The notes under the pieces were generated by a model. It was given only the letters and a program-made list of their open reading frames with translations. It was not told the DNA's origin and ran no database searches. The position numbers and the translations under genes were made by a program. Shown in pieces: positions 44,304 through 51,342 of a DNA stretch of 64,000 nucleotides (position 1 is the stretch's first letter; each line of letters opens with the position of its first letter). This DNA comes from Nocardioides sp. GTDB taxonomy: Bacteria; Actinomycetota; Actinomycetes; Propionibacteriales; Nocardioidaceae. The stretch lies in assembly GCF_004803405.1 (NCBI RefSeq), contig NZ_SSXI01000229.1, forward strand, positions 16,044-80,043, in the 5' to 3' direction.

Positions 44304-44316
44304 TGACATAATGTCA
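44304..44316. repeat. AT-rich palindrome TGACAT-A-ATGTCA
   Basis: Perfect 6-bp arms around one base (44304-44309 and 44311-44316), followed after CTTATCGGCG by ATAA, so a second near-symmetric stretch (TTATCGGCGAATAA, 44319-44332) abuts it. It lies in the 129-bp gap between two GNAT genes. The sequence resembles the halves of tyrosine-recombinase core sites (dif-like CATAATG), but no recombinase is nearby, so an operator is equally possible. Confidence 0.35.
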
Positions 44317-44372
44317 CTTATCGGCGAATAACCCCGACGAGTCGAAACGCGGGCCACCAGCGCCTGCGGCTC

Positions 44373-44849
44373 TCAGCGGGCGAGGTTGACGCCGAAGACC
44401 AGGGCGGGGCCGCCGTTCTTGTGGACCTCGTGCTCGAGCACCATGCCGATCTTCGCCGCTACGCCCTGCGAGGCCACATTGTCCGGCCGGATGATCGCGA
44501 TCAGGTGTTCAACGCCGGCGTCCCGGGCCCCGTCACACACAGCGGCGGCTGCCTCGGCGGCGTAGCCCTGGCGTCGGCGGTCCGAGCGGACGTGCCAGCC
44601 GGCCTCGACGAACCACTTTCCCTCAACCTCCTGCATTGTCAGACCGCAGTCGCCGACGAACACGCCCGAGTGGGACTCAATGATCCAGAGTCCGAACCCG
44701 TGTTCGGCGTAGTTCCGACGGTTCCACTCGAGCCAGCCCGCCGGCCCGCGGGAGCCGCCGAGGTCCAGGGTCGCGATGTCAGAGAAGTCTGCCTCGGTCA
44801 TCTCTCGAAACCGGAGCCGAGGCGTAGCGGCCGGCAGCACGAGAGGCAC
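44373..44849 (-). CDS. GNAT N-acetyltransferase
   Basis: The 158-aa GNAT protein has ATPRLRFREMTEADFSDIA at the N-terminus, SGVFVGDCGLTMQEVEG, the acetyl-CoA loop VRSDRRRQGYAAEAAAAV (RRQGYA) and RPDNVASQGVAAKIGMVLE. Shorter than the GNAT at 43656 and only distantly similar, so not a recent duplication. GTG at 44849 is used as start, giving MPLVLPAATPRLRFRE; no strong ribosome-binding site or TANNNT box is seen. It stands alone on the minus strand. The likely substrate is an amine or a ribosomal-protein N-terminus, which cannot be told from the sequence. Confidence 0.83.
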   Translation of the reverse strand: MPLVLPAATPRLRFREMTEADFSDIATLDLGGSRGPAGWLEWNRRNYAEHGFGLWIIESHSGVFVGDCGLTMQEVEGKWFVEAGWHVRSDRRRQGYAAEAAAAVCDGARDAGVEHLIAIIRPDNVASQGVAAKIGMVLEHEVHKNGGPALVFGVNLAR

Positions 44850-44991
44850 GGTACGGGAGACGGAGCTCTTCCTGGCTCATCGACTCCCGTGCCCACCGGT
44901 TCGTGAACAGGGACTGGTCCGGGGAGCTGCGTAGGTGTTCACTCGCCGGACGATTCCGCACCGACCCGGCTATCGACCTAGTCTCCGACGC

Positions 44992-45285
44992 ATGACTGAG
45001 TACCAGGTGACCCGGTGGCGCGAGCTTCCGTCGATGGTCGCGGCCCGGGCAGGCGACGAGATCGTGAAGTCAGAGCTCGCACCGCGGTTCCAGGAGGCGA
45101 TCGATGAGGCAGCGATGCGGCTCGGCGACACCGGGGCCGACACCTACCTCGCGGGCTGGGAACGGTCGCCGTGGGCGGCGGCCGACGGTTCGCCGGCCGA
45201 GGTGCTCGACCGGGTCGCGGCCGAGCTCGATGCGGAGTGGCCCGCCGACAGGATCGCCGACTACCTCGATGGGCTGGGCCGATGA
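44992..45285 (+). CDS. virulence-factor domain protein (PF13769-like)
   Basis: The 97-aa protein starts TEYQVTRWRELPSMVAARAGD and continues with APRFQEAIDEAAMRLG and DTYLAGWERSPW, the typical pattern of the small PF13769 family, which often lies next to homocysteine methyltransferase genes. ATG at 44992 is 7 nt after TAGTCT, so it is leaderless; longer readings are rejected. Its stop overlaps the methyltransferase ATG by 4 bp (ATGA), which supports a shared function in a methyl-transfer step. The name virulence factor comes from the family label only. No catalytic residue is evident. Confidence 0.72.
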   Translation: MTEYQVTRWRELPSMVAARAGDEIVKSELAPRFQEAIDEAAMRLGDTGADTYLAGWERSPWAAADGSPAEVLDRVAAELDAEWPADRIADYLDGLGR

Positions 45286-46166
45286 ACCGGCTCGCGACGT
45301 TGCTGGGCACGCATCGTCCGGTCCTGCTGGACGGTGCCATGGGCACGTTGCTCCAAGACAGCGGCCTTGAGGACGGCGCGCCTGGTGAGCTGTGGAATCT
45401 GGAGAACCCGGAGGCGATCCGCGCGGCGCACGCGGCGTATGCCCAGGTGGGTGCACGGCTGCTGACCACCAACACCTTCGGCGGCACGCGGCCGCGTCTG
45501 GACATGCACGGGCTCGGTGACCGCGTCGGTGAGGTGAACCGGACGGCAGCGCAGCTCGCGCGATCGGTGGCGGACGAGCGTGGACTGCTCGTCGCCGGCG
45601 ACCTCGGCCCGACCGGCGAGCTGCTGGCCCCGCTCGGGACGCTGGCGCCCGAGGAGGCGCAGGCGCTGTTCGCCGAACAGCTCACTGGGCTGGTCGAGGG
45701 TGGGATCGACCTGGTGCTGGTCGAGACCCTGAGCGACCTCGGTGAGGCTGACGCGGCTATCGCCGCGGCGCGTGAGGTCGCGCCCGATCTTCCGGTCGTG
45801 GTCACGATGAGCTTCGACACCAACCTGCGCACCATGATGGGCGTCCGCCCCGGCGACGCGGTGGCGCACCTGGCCGCGGCAGGTGCCGACGCCGTGGGTG
45901 CCAACTGCGGTCGCGGTCCGGAGGAGATGGAGCTCATCGCCGCGGAGATGGTGCAGGCCCGCACCGGCGACCTGCTCCTGGTCGCCCAGTCGAACGCGGG
46001 ACTCCCCCAGGTGGTCGGCGACCACTTCGAGTACGACGCCAGCCCCGGCGACCTGGCAGCACACGCGACCCGGCTGGCCGCGCTCGGTGTCGACTTGGTC
46101 GGCGGCTGCTGCGGCTCAACGCCGGCGCACATCGCCGCGATGGGCGCCGAACTGGCTCCAGTCTGA
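45282..46166 (+). CDS. homocysteine S-methyltransferase family protein
   Basis: The 294-aa TIM-barrel enzyme uses a zinc-bound thiolate. The zinc ligands are C209 in GANCGRG and C276/C277 in GGCCGSTP. N-terminal VLLDGAMGTLL and TNTFGGTR form the substrate pocket. It matches the N-terminal homocysteine domain of MetH and betaine-homocysteine methyltransferases, but no folate or cobalamin domain is attached, so the methyl donor (S-methylmethionine, betaine or a corrinoid protein) is open. ATG at 45282 overlaps the preceding stop. The operon pairing with a PF13769-like protein is a recurrent genome pattern, as I recall it. Confidence 0.88.
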   Translation: MNRLATLLGTHRPVLLDGAMGTLLQDSGLEDGAPGELWNLENPEAIRAAHAAYAQVGARLLTTNTFGGTRPRLDMHGLGDRVGEVNRTAAQLARSVADERGLLVAGDLGPTGELLAPLGTLAPEEAQALFAEQLTGLVEGGIDLVLVETLSDLGEADAAIAAAREVAPDLPVVVTMSFDTNLRTMMGVRPGDAVAHLAAAGADAVGANCGRGPEEMELIAAEMVQARTGDLLLVAQSNAGLPQVVGDHFEYDASPGDLAAHATRLAALGVDLVGGCCGSTPAHIAAMGAELAPV

Positions 46167-46250
46167 ACCGATCAGGCGACCTGGGCTGCGCCGTGATTTG
46201 CCGCAGCTCCGCCCACTCCCCTGATTCGGGCCGAGCGGCGTTCCATTTCT

Positions 46251-46640
46251 TTAGTGAGCCGAGGCGGAGTCGACCGCTCCCGCGCTCACGCTGGTCCGGG
46301 CGTCTGCCGACTTGACCTCCACGAGGACGACGTTCACCTCGCCGGCCAGCAGCTCCCAGGAGTGAGCGAAGGCCGCGTCCTGCCACACCACTGCACCTGG
46401 GTCGAGGTCCACGAGCTGCGTCGTCCCATCCGTCCAGGTCACCTTCTGTCGCCCGGCGCCGAGGTTGACCACCACCATGGGCCGGTGCGAATGCATCGCG
46501 CTCTCCCAGCCGTGGGCGGCGCGGGCCCGGATCACGCGGACGTGTTCGTTCTCGAACAGGACGTGGTGCGCATCGGGATCCACGACCGTCGCGTGCTGCG
46601 GTTCCTGGACTGGCGCGCCGGTCGATCGCGACGTACTCAT
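46251..46640 (-). CDS. cupin-domain protein
   Basis: The 129-aa single cupin has the sequence HATVVDPDAHHVLFENEHVRV, then GWESAMHSHRPMVVVNLGAG (metal-ligand histidines H-x-H) and a second strand pair LDPGAVVWQDAAFAHSWE. It probably binds a metal and a small acid, function unknown. ATG at 46640 has AGGAG about 7 nt upstream; the longer frame that reaches 47129 overlaps the fused ArsR-SRPBCC gene and is rejected. It lies 86 bp downstream of that gene on the same strand, so it may belong to the regulon of that ArsR domain. The C-terminal tail is Ser/Ala-rich. Confidence 0.75.
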   Translation of the reverse strand: MSTSRSTGAPVQEPQHATVVDPDAHHVLFENEHVRVIRARAAHGWESAMHSHRPMVVVNLGAGRQKVTWTDGTTQLVDLDPGAVVWQDAAFAHSWELLAGEVNVVLVEVKSADARTSVSAGAVDSASAH

Positions 46641-46726
46641 GTGCGGACTCCTGTCGGGGGTTGGTGTGCGGACTCGTCGGGGGCTCCTCCCCCGCCGGCA
46701 GCGTCCGCTGAAGGGGACGCGGGTCA

Positions 46727-47530
46727 TCACGTCGCCGAGGGCATCTCCCACAGGCCCGACGGCAGCACCTCGCCGGTCTCCAGCAGCGACTTGAGGTTGG
46801 CGAGCACGGCCGGCCAGCCGCTCGAGATGCCGTTGTGCATCTCCATGTTGGGCAGGTTCTCGTGGGTGACGGTCAGTCGGACGACGTCGGCGTGGGGCTC
46901 GATCAGGAAGGTCACGACTGACGGCCCGTTGGCGCGCTCCTCGTGCGGCGAGTCCTCGAAGGTGACGCTGAGCCGGGTCGGCGGCTCCGCCTCGAGCACC
47001 GTGCCCACGACGTCGACGCCGGAGCCGTCGACCCGGCGGTGCTCCCAGGGGGAACCCACCTGCCAGTCGGACACATTGGCGTGGTGCCAGTACTGAGCGG
47101 TCAGGTCGGCGTCGGTGAGCGCCTTCCACACCTGCTCGGCGCTGGCTCGGATGTAGGTGACGTAGACGTACGTCGGGACGGTCGTGGCGGTCTCGGTCAT
47201 GGCGGTCTCCTCTGCTCGGTCTCGGATGGTGCTCAGGGCTGCCAGACGGGGCGCGTCGTACGCCGCGATCCAGCGTTCCCCGATCTCGTGGATCGGGGCG
47301 GGATTGAGGTAGTGCAGGCGCTCCCGCCCACGGCGTACGACGACGACGAGGTCAGCCTGCGCCAGCAGATCGAGGTGCTGGGTCGCCGACTGGCGCGCCA
47401 TCTCGAGCGTGCTGCAGAGCTGGGTGAGCGTCTGCCCGTTCTCCTGACGGAGTCGGTCGAGCAGCAGGCGCCGACTCGGGTCGGCCAGTGCCTTGAACAC
47501 CCGGTCGAGGGCGTCCTGCTGCGGGGTCAT
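46727..47530 (-). CDS. fused ArsR repressor-SRPBCC protein
   Basis: The 267-aa protein joins an ArsR winged helix (residues 10-85, recognition helix ARQSATQHLDLLAQADLV) to an AHSA1/SRPBCC domain (118-265, VYVTYIRASAEQVWKALTDA). Its two parts match the separate genes at 39007-39809, but in reverse order. An internal ATG (residue 111, DNA 47200) has a strong GAGGAG 6-7 nt upstream, so a free SRPBCC domain may also be made. The start at 47530 sits 8 nt from a perfect 24-bp palindrome, surely its operator. The possible -10 (CATATT) lies inside that palindrome, so binding should shut off the promoter. Confidence 0.86.
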   Translation of the reverse strand: MTPQQDALDRVFKALADPSRRLLLDRLRQENGQTLTQLCSTLEMARQSATQHLDLLAQADLVVVVRRGRERLHYLNPAPIHEIGERWIAAYDAPRLAALSTIRDRAEETAMTETATTVPTYVYVTYIRASAEQVWKALTDADLTAQYWHHANVSDWQVGSPWEHRRVDGSGVDVVGTVLEAEPPTRLSVTFEDSPHEERANGPSVVTFLIEPHADVVRLTVTHENLPNMEMHNGISSGWPAVLANLKSLLETGEVLPSGLWEMPSAT

Positions 47531-47537
47531 GGGACTA

Positions 47538-47561
47538 ATATGCAGGTAATTACCTGCATAT
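47538..47561. promoter_or_regulatory. perfect 24-bp palindrome, operator of fused ArsR-SRPBCC gene
   Basis: Two contiguous 12-bp arms, ATATGCAGGTAA and TTACCTGCATAT, are exact reverse complements with no spacer. It ends 7 bp upstream of the ATG at 47530 and overlaps the likely -10, so a bound ArsR dimer would block transcription. AT-rich in a GC-rich context, and clearly not random. Confidence 0.85.
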
Positions 47562-47632
47562 GCAACCCGTTTGGCCCTCGCTCCTCAGGTCGACCCCCGG
47601 TTCGCGGCGACTCCCCCGCCTTCCGACCACGC

Positions 47633-48139
47633 TCAGTGCGCGGCGGCCGGCGTCGCGTGGATCATCACAGCGACCCCAGGGTCCCCTGTGGAGATCTCCT
47701 CGAAGCCGCGCCTCTCGTAGAAGGTCTTGGGGAAGGGCGCGTTCTGGTGCAGGTCCAGGACCGGGACCTTTCCCTGACTCCGGATGTACGTGACGGACTC
47801 CTGCAGCAAGTACCGTCCGATGCCGTGTTCGTAGGTGTCGGGCCTCACGAAGAGCCTTCCGACCGCCAGTAGGTCGCCGGCGGGCCTACGGGAGTGGTCG
47901 ACCCAGTACGACGTCAAGGGGTCCCGCTCGTCGACGCGGTAGACCTGCACGTGCCCGACGACGTTCTTCGTCGGGGTCACCCTGACCGGTGCCATGTCGA
48001 AGACCCACGACAGCTCAGCGTCGGACTCCTCGAGCCACTCCCTCGGGTCTCTCCCGGCCAGCAGCGGTGCGGACTCATCCATGGCGGCCAGGACGGCGCA
48101 CAGCCGATCGAGGTCCTCCGGTCGTCGTTCGCGGATCAT
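47633..48139 (-). CDS. GNAT N-acetyltransferase
   Basis: The 168-aa GNAT protein has MIRERRPEDLDRLCAVLAAM at the start, VGHVQVYRVDERD, the acetyl-CoA loop RPDTYEHGIGRYLLQESVTY (GIGRYLL) and DLHQNAPFPKTFYERRGFEE, the usual closing strand. It is of the diverse small-substrate class; the substrate is unknown. ATG at 48139 is used; an upstream reading to 48766 overlaps the flavodoxin gene and is rejected. It follows that flavodoxin gene by 65 bp on the same strand and may be in its ECF41-driven transcript. No terminator is visible between them. Confidence 0.84.
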   Translation of the reverse strand: MIRERRPEDLDRLCAVLAAMDESAPLLAGRDPREWLEESDAELSWVFDMAPVRVTPTKNVVGHVQVYRVDERDPLTSYWVDHSRRPAGDLLAVGRLFVRPDTYEHGIGRYLLQESVTYIRSQGKVPVLDLHQNAPFPKTFYERRGFEEISTGDPGVAVMIHATPAAAH

Positions 48140-48204
48140 GCCGAGCCTGAATCGCCGAGCGTCACGAAGGTCAGGGTACGGATCTGCCCTCGACCCGCTT
48201 CGGC

Positions 48205-48744
48205 TCAGGCCGCGCGGCCGGCCTTCAGGAGGGCCGCGATGTCGACGGTCCGTCGCGCCTGGTGCCGCGCCGCTTCGAGGACCACGTCGCCGGGCGCGCC
48301 GTCGCCAGTGACGTGGGAGGTGCCGTACGGGTTCCCCGACTGGAACTGCACCGGGTCGGTGTAGCCGGGCGGGACGATGATGCCGCCCCAGTGATAGAAG
48401 GTGTTGCCGAGCGCCAGCAGCGTCGACTCCTGTCCCCCGTGGCGGGTGCTGCTGGCGGTGAAGGCCGAGTAGACCTTGTCCGCGAGCTTGCCGTCCCGCC
48501 ACAGGCGGCCTGTGGTCTCGATGAACGCCCGCAGCTCGCTGGCGGGGTTGCCGAATCGCGTCGGAGCTCCGAACAGGACCACGTCCGCCCAGTCGAGGTC
48601 GTCCAGGCTGGCCTCGGCCACCGCGCGTAGGCGCACCACGGCCCCGGCCTTCTCCGCGCCCTCGGCGACGGCTTCGGCCAGGGTCTGCAGGGTGCCGGTC
48701 ACGCTGTGGTAGATGACGGCTACGTTCACTGGTTCGACGGTCAC
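48205..48744 (-). CDS. WrbA-like NAD(P)H:quinone oxidoreductase (flavodoxin fold)
   Basis: The 179-aa FMN protein has the phosphate loop YHSVTGTLQ (12-20), GAPTRFGNPASELRAF and STRHGGQESTLLALG, all hallmarks of WrbA, which reduces quinones by two electrons to limit oxidative stress. GTG at 48744 has AAGGAG 6 nt upstream. It is transcribed away from the ECF41 sigma-factor gene at 48898. Its promoter (CCTCACG, 16 nt, CGTC) has the same form as that of the sigma factor, so the sigma factor likely drives it. That fits the known habit of ECF41 genes to neighbour a small redox enzyme. Confidence 0.85.
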   Translation of the reverse strand: MTVEPVNVAVIYHSVTGTLQTLAEAVAEGAEKAGAVVRLRAVAEASLDDLDWADVVLFGAPTRFGNPASELRAFIETTGRLWRDGKLADKVYSAFTASSTRHGGQESTLLALGNTFYHWGGIIVPPGYTDPVQFQSGNPYGTSHVTGDGAPGDVVLEAARHQARRTVDIAALLKAGRAA

Positions 48745-48795
48745 GTTCGTCTCCTTCGGGTTCCATCGGGATAGGTGCCGGTGTTCCGGTAGTAC

Positions 48796-48822
48796 GACGA
48801 CGCAGCCGGTGGGAACGTGAGG
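48796..48822 (-). promoter_or_regulatory. ECF41-type promoter of the WrbA-like gene
   Basis: On the minus strand: -35 CCTCACG (48822-48816), spacer 16 nt, -10 CGTC (48799-48796) followed by GTAC. The consensus for ECF41 targets is TGTCACA-N16-CGTC; this matches 4 of 7 and 4 of 4. The start of transcription would fall near 48789, leaving a leader of about 45 nt with AAGGAG. Confidence 0.65.
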
Positions 48823-48833
48823 AGCCGGCGGGA

Positions 48834-48860
48834 CCTCACACCCGTGCCCACTGCCTCGTC
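48834..48860 (+). promoter_or_regulatory. ECF41-type promoter of the sigma-factor gene
   Basis: On the plus strand: -35 CCTCACA (48834-48840), spacer 16 nt, -10 CGTC (48857-48860), again followed by GTAC. It shares CCTCAC, spacer length and CGTCGTAC with the divergent flavodoxin promoter. The initiation site should lie around 48867, 30 nt before the ATG. It indicates autoregulation. Confidence 0.7.
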
Positions 48861-48897
48861 GTACAGGTGATCGGAGGCGGAAAGGAGCAGCGTCAAC

Positions 48898-49830
48898 ATG
48901 AACAGCCAGCCTGATCCAGTGGCTGCCCCGACCGACCCGACCCTGGACCCCGTGACGGGCGAACGGCGCCAGCTGACGAACCTCGCCTACCGGCTCCTCG
49001 GCTCCCTGGCCGACGCCGAGGACGTCGTCCAGGAGACGTACGCCCGGTGGTACGCGCTGACCTCTGCTCAGCAGGCGGCGGTGAGCTCGCCCGGGGGCTG
49101 GCTGATGACGGTCGCCAGTCGCATCTGTCTCGACCTGCTCGGCTCGGCCCGCGCCCGACGCGAGCGCTACGTCGGCGAATGGCTCCCCGAGCCGCTGCCC
49201 GACGGCGCGGAGTGGTCCAGCGTGCGGTCGTCCGGCACCCGGGCTGATCCGGCCGACCGGGTCACGCTCGACGAGTCGGTCAGCATGGCCTTCCTGGTCG
49301 TTCTCGACTCGCTGACTCCCGCCGAGCGCGTGGCCCTGATCCTCCATGACGTCTTCGGCTACTCGTTCGGCGAGATCGCGGAGATCGTGGGTCGTACGCC
49401 GGCCGCCTGTCGCCAGCTCGCGTCATCCGGCCGGCGACGCCTTCGTTCGCGGCGTGCGGCTCCGAGCGCGCCCGCGCAGTCCGAGCTCGTCCGGCAGTTC
49501 AAGCAGGCGTGGGACGCTCGGGACGTCGACGCCCTGATCGGTCTCCTCGATCCGAGTGTCACCGCGATCGCCGACGGTGGCGGACTCGCCAGCGCCTACC
49601 TGCGCCCGGTGGAAGGACGTGAGGACGTCGCCCGCATGCTCGTCGAGGTCGCCGCGAAGGCGTCCGACGTCACGACGCTGATGCGGACGGTCAATGGGCA
49701 GCCGGGACTGGTGACGCAGGTCGACGGCGTCACCGTCGCCGTGATGGCGTTCGAGTTCGCGGGCGACCTGATCGGGCGGATCTGGTCGGTGCGGAACCCC
49801 GAGAAGCTGCGGTCCTGGGCCAGGGCGTGA
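48898..49830 (+). CDS. ECF41-family RNA polymerase sigma factor (SigJ-like)
   Basis: The 310-aa sigma factor has regions 2 (LTNLAYRLLGSLADAEDVVQ, about 26-90) and 4 (LTPAERVALILHDVFGYSFG, about 139-185), plus a SnoaL-like C-terminal domain (195-310) carrying the ECF41 signatures DGGG (226-229) and NPEKL (300-304). In this group the C-terminal extension replaces a separate anti-sigma factor and tunes activity. ATG at 48898 has AAAGGAG upstream. No anti-sigma gene is adjacent. Its own promoter and that of the divergent WrbA-like gene both carry CCTCAC-N16-CGTC. The signal is unknown. Confidence 0.92.
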   Translation: MNSQPDPVAAPTDPTLDPVTGERRQLTNLAYRLLGSLADAEDVVQETYARWYALTSAQQAAVSSPGGWLMTVASRICLDLLGSARARRERYVGEWLPEPLPDGAEWSSVRSSGTRADPADRVTLDESVSMAFLVVLDSLTPAERVALILHDVFGYSFGEIAEIVGRTPAACRQLASSGRRRLRSRRAAPSAPAQSELVRQFKQAWDARDVDALIGLLDPSVTAIADGGGLASAYLRPVEGREDVARMLVEVAAKASDVTTLMRTVNGQPGLVTQVDGVTVAVMAFEFAGDLIGRIWSVRNPEKLRSWARA

Positions 49831-49923
49831 GAGCTCGGAGGTCACCGGGCAGACAGTGACGGTCGACGCCGGGTCTCCTTGTCGACCGCCGGGCCCGCGG
49901 CACCGATCCCCAATAGAGGGGAT

Positions 49924-49955
49924 AGGGCTCGAAGCGGCCGGCTTCGAGCAGCCCT
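49924..49955 (+). promoter_or_regulatory. leader hairpin upstream of polysaccharide operon
   Basis: GCTCGAAGC (49927-49935), GGCCG, GCTTCGAGC (49941-49949) forms a perfect 9-bp stem. An alternative outer pairing AGGGCT (49924-49929) with AGCCCT (49950-49955) plus CGAAGC/GCTTCG is mutually exclusive with it. It sits about 45 nt before the ATG at 50002, after AATAGAG (possible -10). There is no U-run, so it is more likely an RNA control element than a terminator. Confidence 0.45.
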
Positions 49956-50001
49956 GCAGGCGAGCCTGATGCCTTCGGACGAATGCCACGTGGAGGCAAC
50001 C

Positions 50002-51342
50002 ATGAAGGTCGCAGTTTTCGGTCTGGGCTACGTAGGCACGGTGACCTCCGCTGGGCTCGCCCGATGCGGGCACGACGTGGTCGGCGTCGACGTGGACGAG
50101 AGCAAGGTGCGGACGCTCAACGAGGGCCGCAGCCCGGTCGTCGAGCCCGGGCTCGACGAGCTGGTCGCCCACGGCGTCGCGAACCGGAGGCTGTGGGCGA
50201 CCACCTCGGTGGCCGTTGCGATGAAGCAGGCGGACCTGTCGCTGATCTGCGTGGGGACCCCTTCCGGACAGCATGGTCGGACCGAGCTCTGCTACCTCGA
50301 CCGGGTCCTCGCCGACATCCGGGAAGCGATGCGGAGCGCGGCGCCCCCGCGCGGCGGACACCACTCGGTCGTCGTCCGATCCACGGTCCCGCCCGGCACG
50401 GGCGCCGACCGGGTCGCTCCGGTGTTCGCCGACGACGTCCCGGGCTGGAGCGTCGGCACGGCGATGGTGCCGGAGTTCCTCCGCGAGGGCTGCGCCGTCC
50501 GTGACTTCTTCGCCCCGCCGTACGTGGTCGTCGGCACGGGAGACGCACGGACGCGCGCCCAGGTGGAGGAGCTGTTCGCCTTCCTCGCCGACCACGCGCC
50601 CGACGGCGGCACGGTCGACTTCCACCAGGTGAGCGTGCCGACGGCGGAGGCTCTCAAGTACGCCTGCAACGCGTTCCACGCCACCAAGGTGTCCTTCGCC
50701 AACGAGCTGGCTCGGGTCTTCCGCGGGTACGGCGTCGACAGCCGTGAGGTGATGAAGGTCTTCTGCGCCGACCACAAGCTGAACATCGCGGCGAGCTACC
50801 TCCGTCCCGGCTTCGCGTACGGCGGCAGCTGCCTGCCGAAGGACGTGCGCTCGCTGCAGTACCTCGCTCGCGCGACCGGGGTGGACACCCCGCTGCTCGC
50901 CGGCGCCGTCCTCACCAACGACCTGGTGGTGCAGGACGTCGTCGAGCGCGTGGTCGGGACCGATGCACGCACGGTTGCGCTGCTCGGGCTGAGCTTCAAG
51001 CCGGACACCGACGACCTGCGCGAGAGCCCTTACGTCGAGGTCGCCGAGCGACTCCTCGGCAAGGGCTTCGACGTGCGGATCTGGGACCCGATCATCAATC
51101 CCGAGCGGCTGGTCGGCGCCAACCGGAGGCACGTGCAGCGGCGACTCCCCCACCTCGACCGGATCCTGTCGGCCACGCCCGAGGAAGCCCTCGACGGTGC
51201 CGGACTCGCGCTGGTGTCGTCCACCGACCCGGAGGCACAGAGCGCCCTGCTCGCCGCTCCGCCCCCTCACGTGATCGACCTCGTCGGCCGGCTCGGCGCC
51301 GAGGTCGAGCAGCTCGCCGGCTATGCGGGGGTGGGCTGGTGA
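50002..51342 (+). CDS. GDP-mannose 6-dehydrogenase-like (AlgD-type) nucleotide-sugar dehydrogenase
   Basis: The 446-aa enzyme oxidises a sugar nucleotide twice to the uronate. It has the N-terminal Rossmann motif GLGYVGTVTSAGLA (7-20), the central CNAFHATKVSFANELAR and catalytic C277 in GGSCLPKD. CNAFHA...FANE is the AlgD-type pattern, which favours GDP-mannose over UDP-glucose. ATG at 50002 has TGGAGG upstream; a longer frame from 49879 is rejected. It is the first gene of the exopolysaccharide operon and overlaps the next by 4 bp (GTGA). It would supply GDP-mannuronate as precursor. Confidence 0.88.
   Translation: MKVAVFGLGYVGTVTSAGLARCGHDVVGVDVDESKVRTLNEGRSPVVEPGLDELVAHGVANRRLWATTSVAVAMKQADLSLICVGTPSGQHGRTELCYLDRVLADIREAMRSAAPPRGGHHSVVVRSTVPPGTGADRVAPVFADDVPGWSVGTAMVPEFLREGCAVRDFFAPPYVVVGTGDARTRAQVEELFAFLADHAPDGGTVDFHQVSVPTAEALKYACNAFHATKVSFANELARVFRGYGVDSREVMKVFCADHKLNIAASYLRPGFAYGGSCLPKDVRSLQYLARATGVDTPLLAGAVLTNDLVVQDVVERVVGTDARTVALLGLSFKPDTDDLRESPYVEVAERLLGKGFDVRIWDPIINPERLVGANRRHVQRRLPHLDRILSATPEEALDGAGLALVSSTDPEAQSALLAAPPPHVIDLVGRLGAEVEQLAGYAGVGW

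Noticed and set aside
46167..46250. CCGATCAGG and CCTGATTCGG as a terminator between the methyltransferase and cupin genes
   Set aside because: The arms are imperfect and separated by about 45 nt.
49861..49893. GGTCGAC ... GTCGACC inverted repeat upstream of the polysaccharide operon
   Set aside because: The arms are made of common GC-rich 6-mers and the 13-nt spacer fits no known operator type; weaker than the hairpin at 49924-49955.
49956..50001. c-di-GMP or c-di-AMP riboswitch ahead of the polysaccharide operon
   Set aside because: None of the conserved strings of either class were found; only the competing hairpins are visible.
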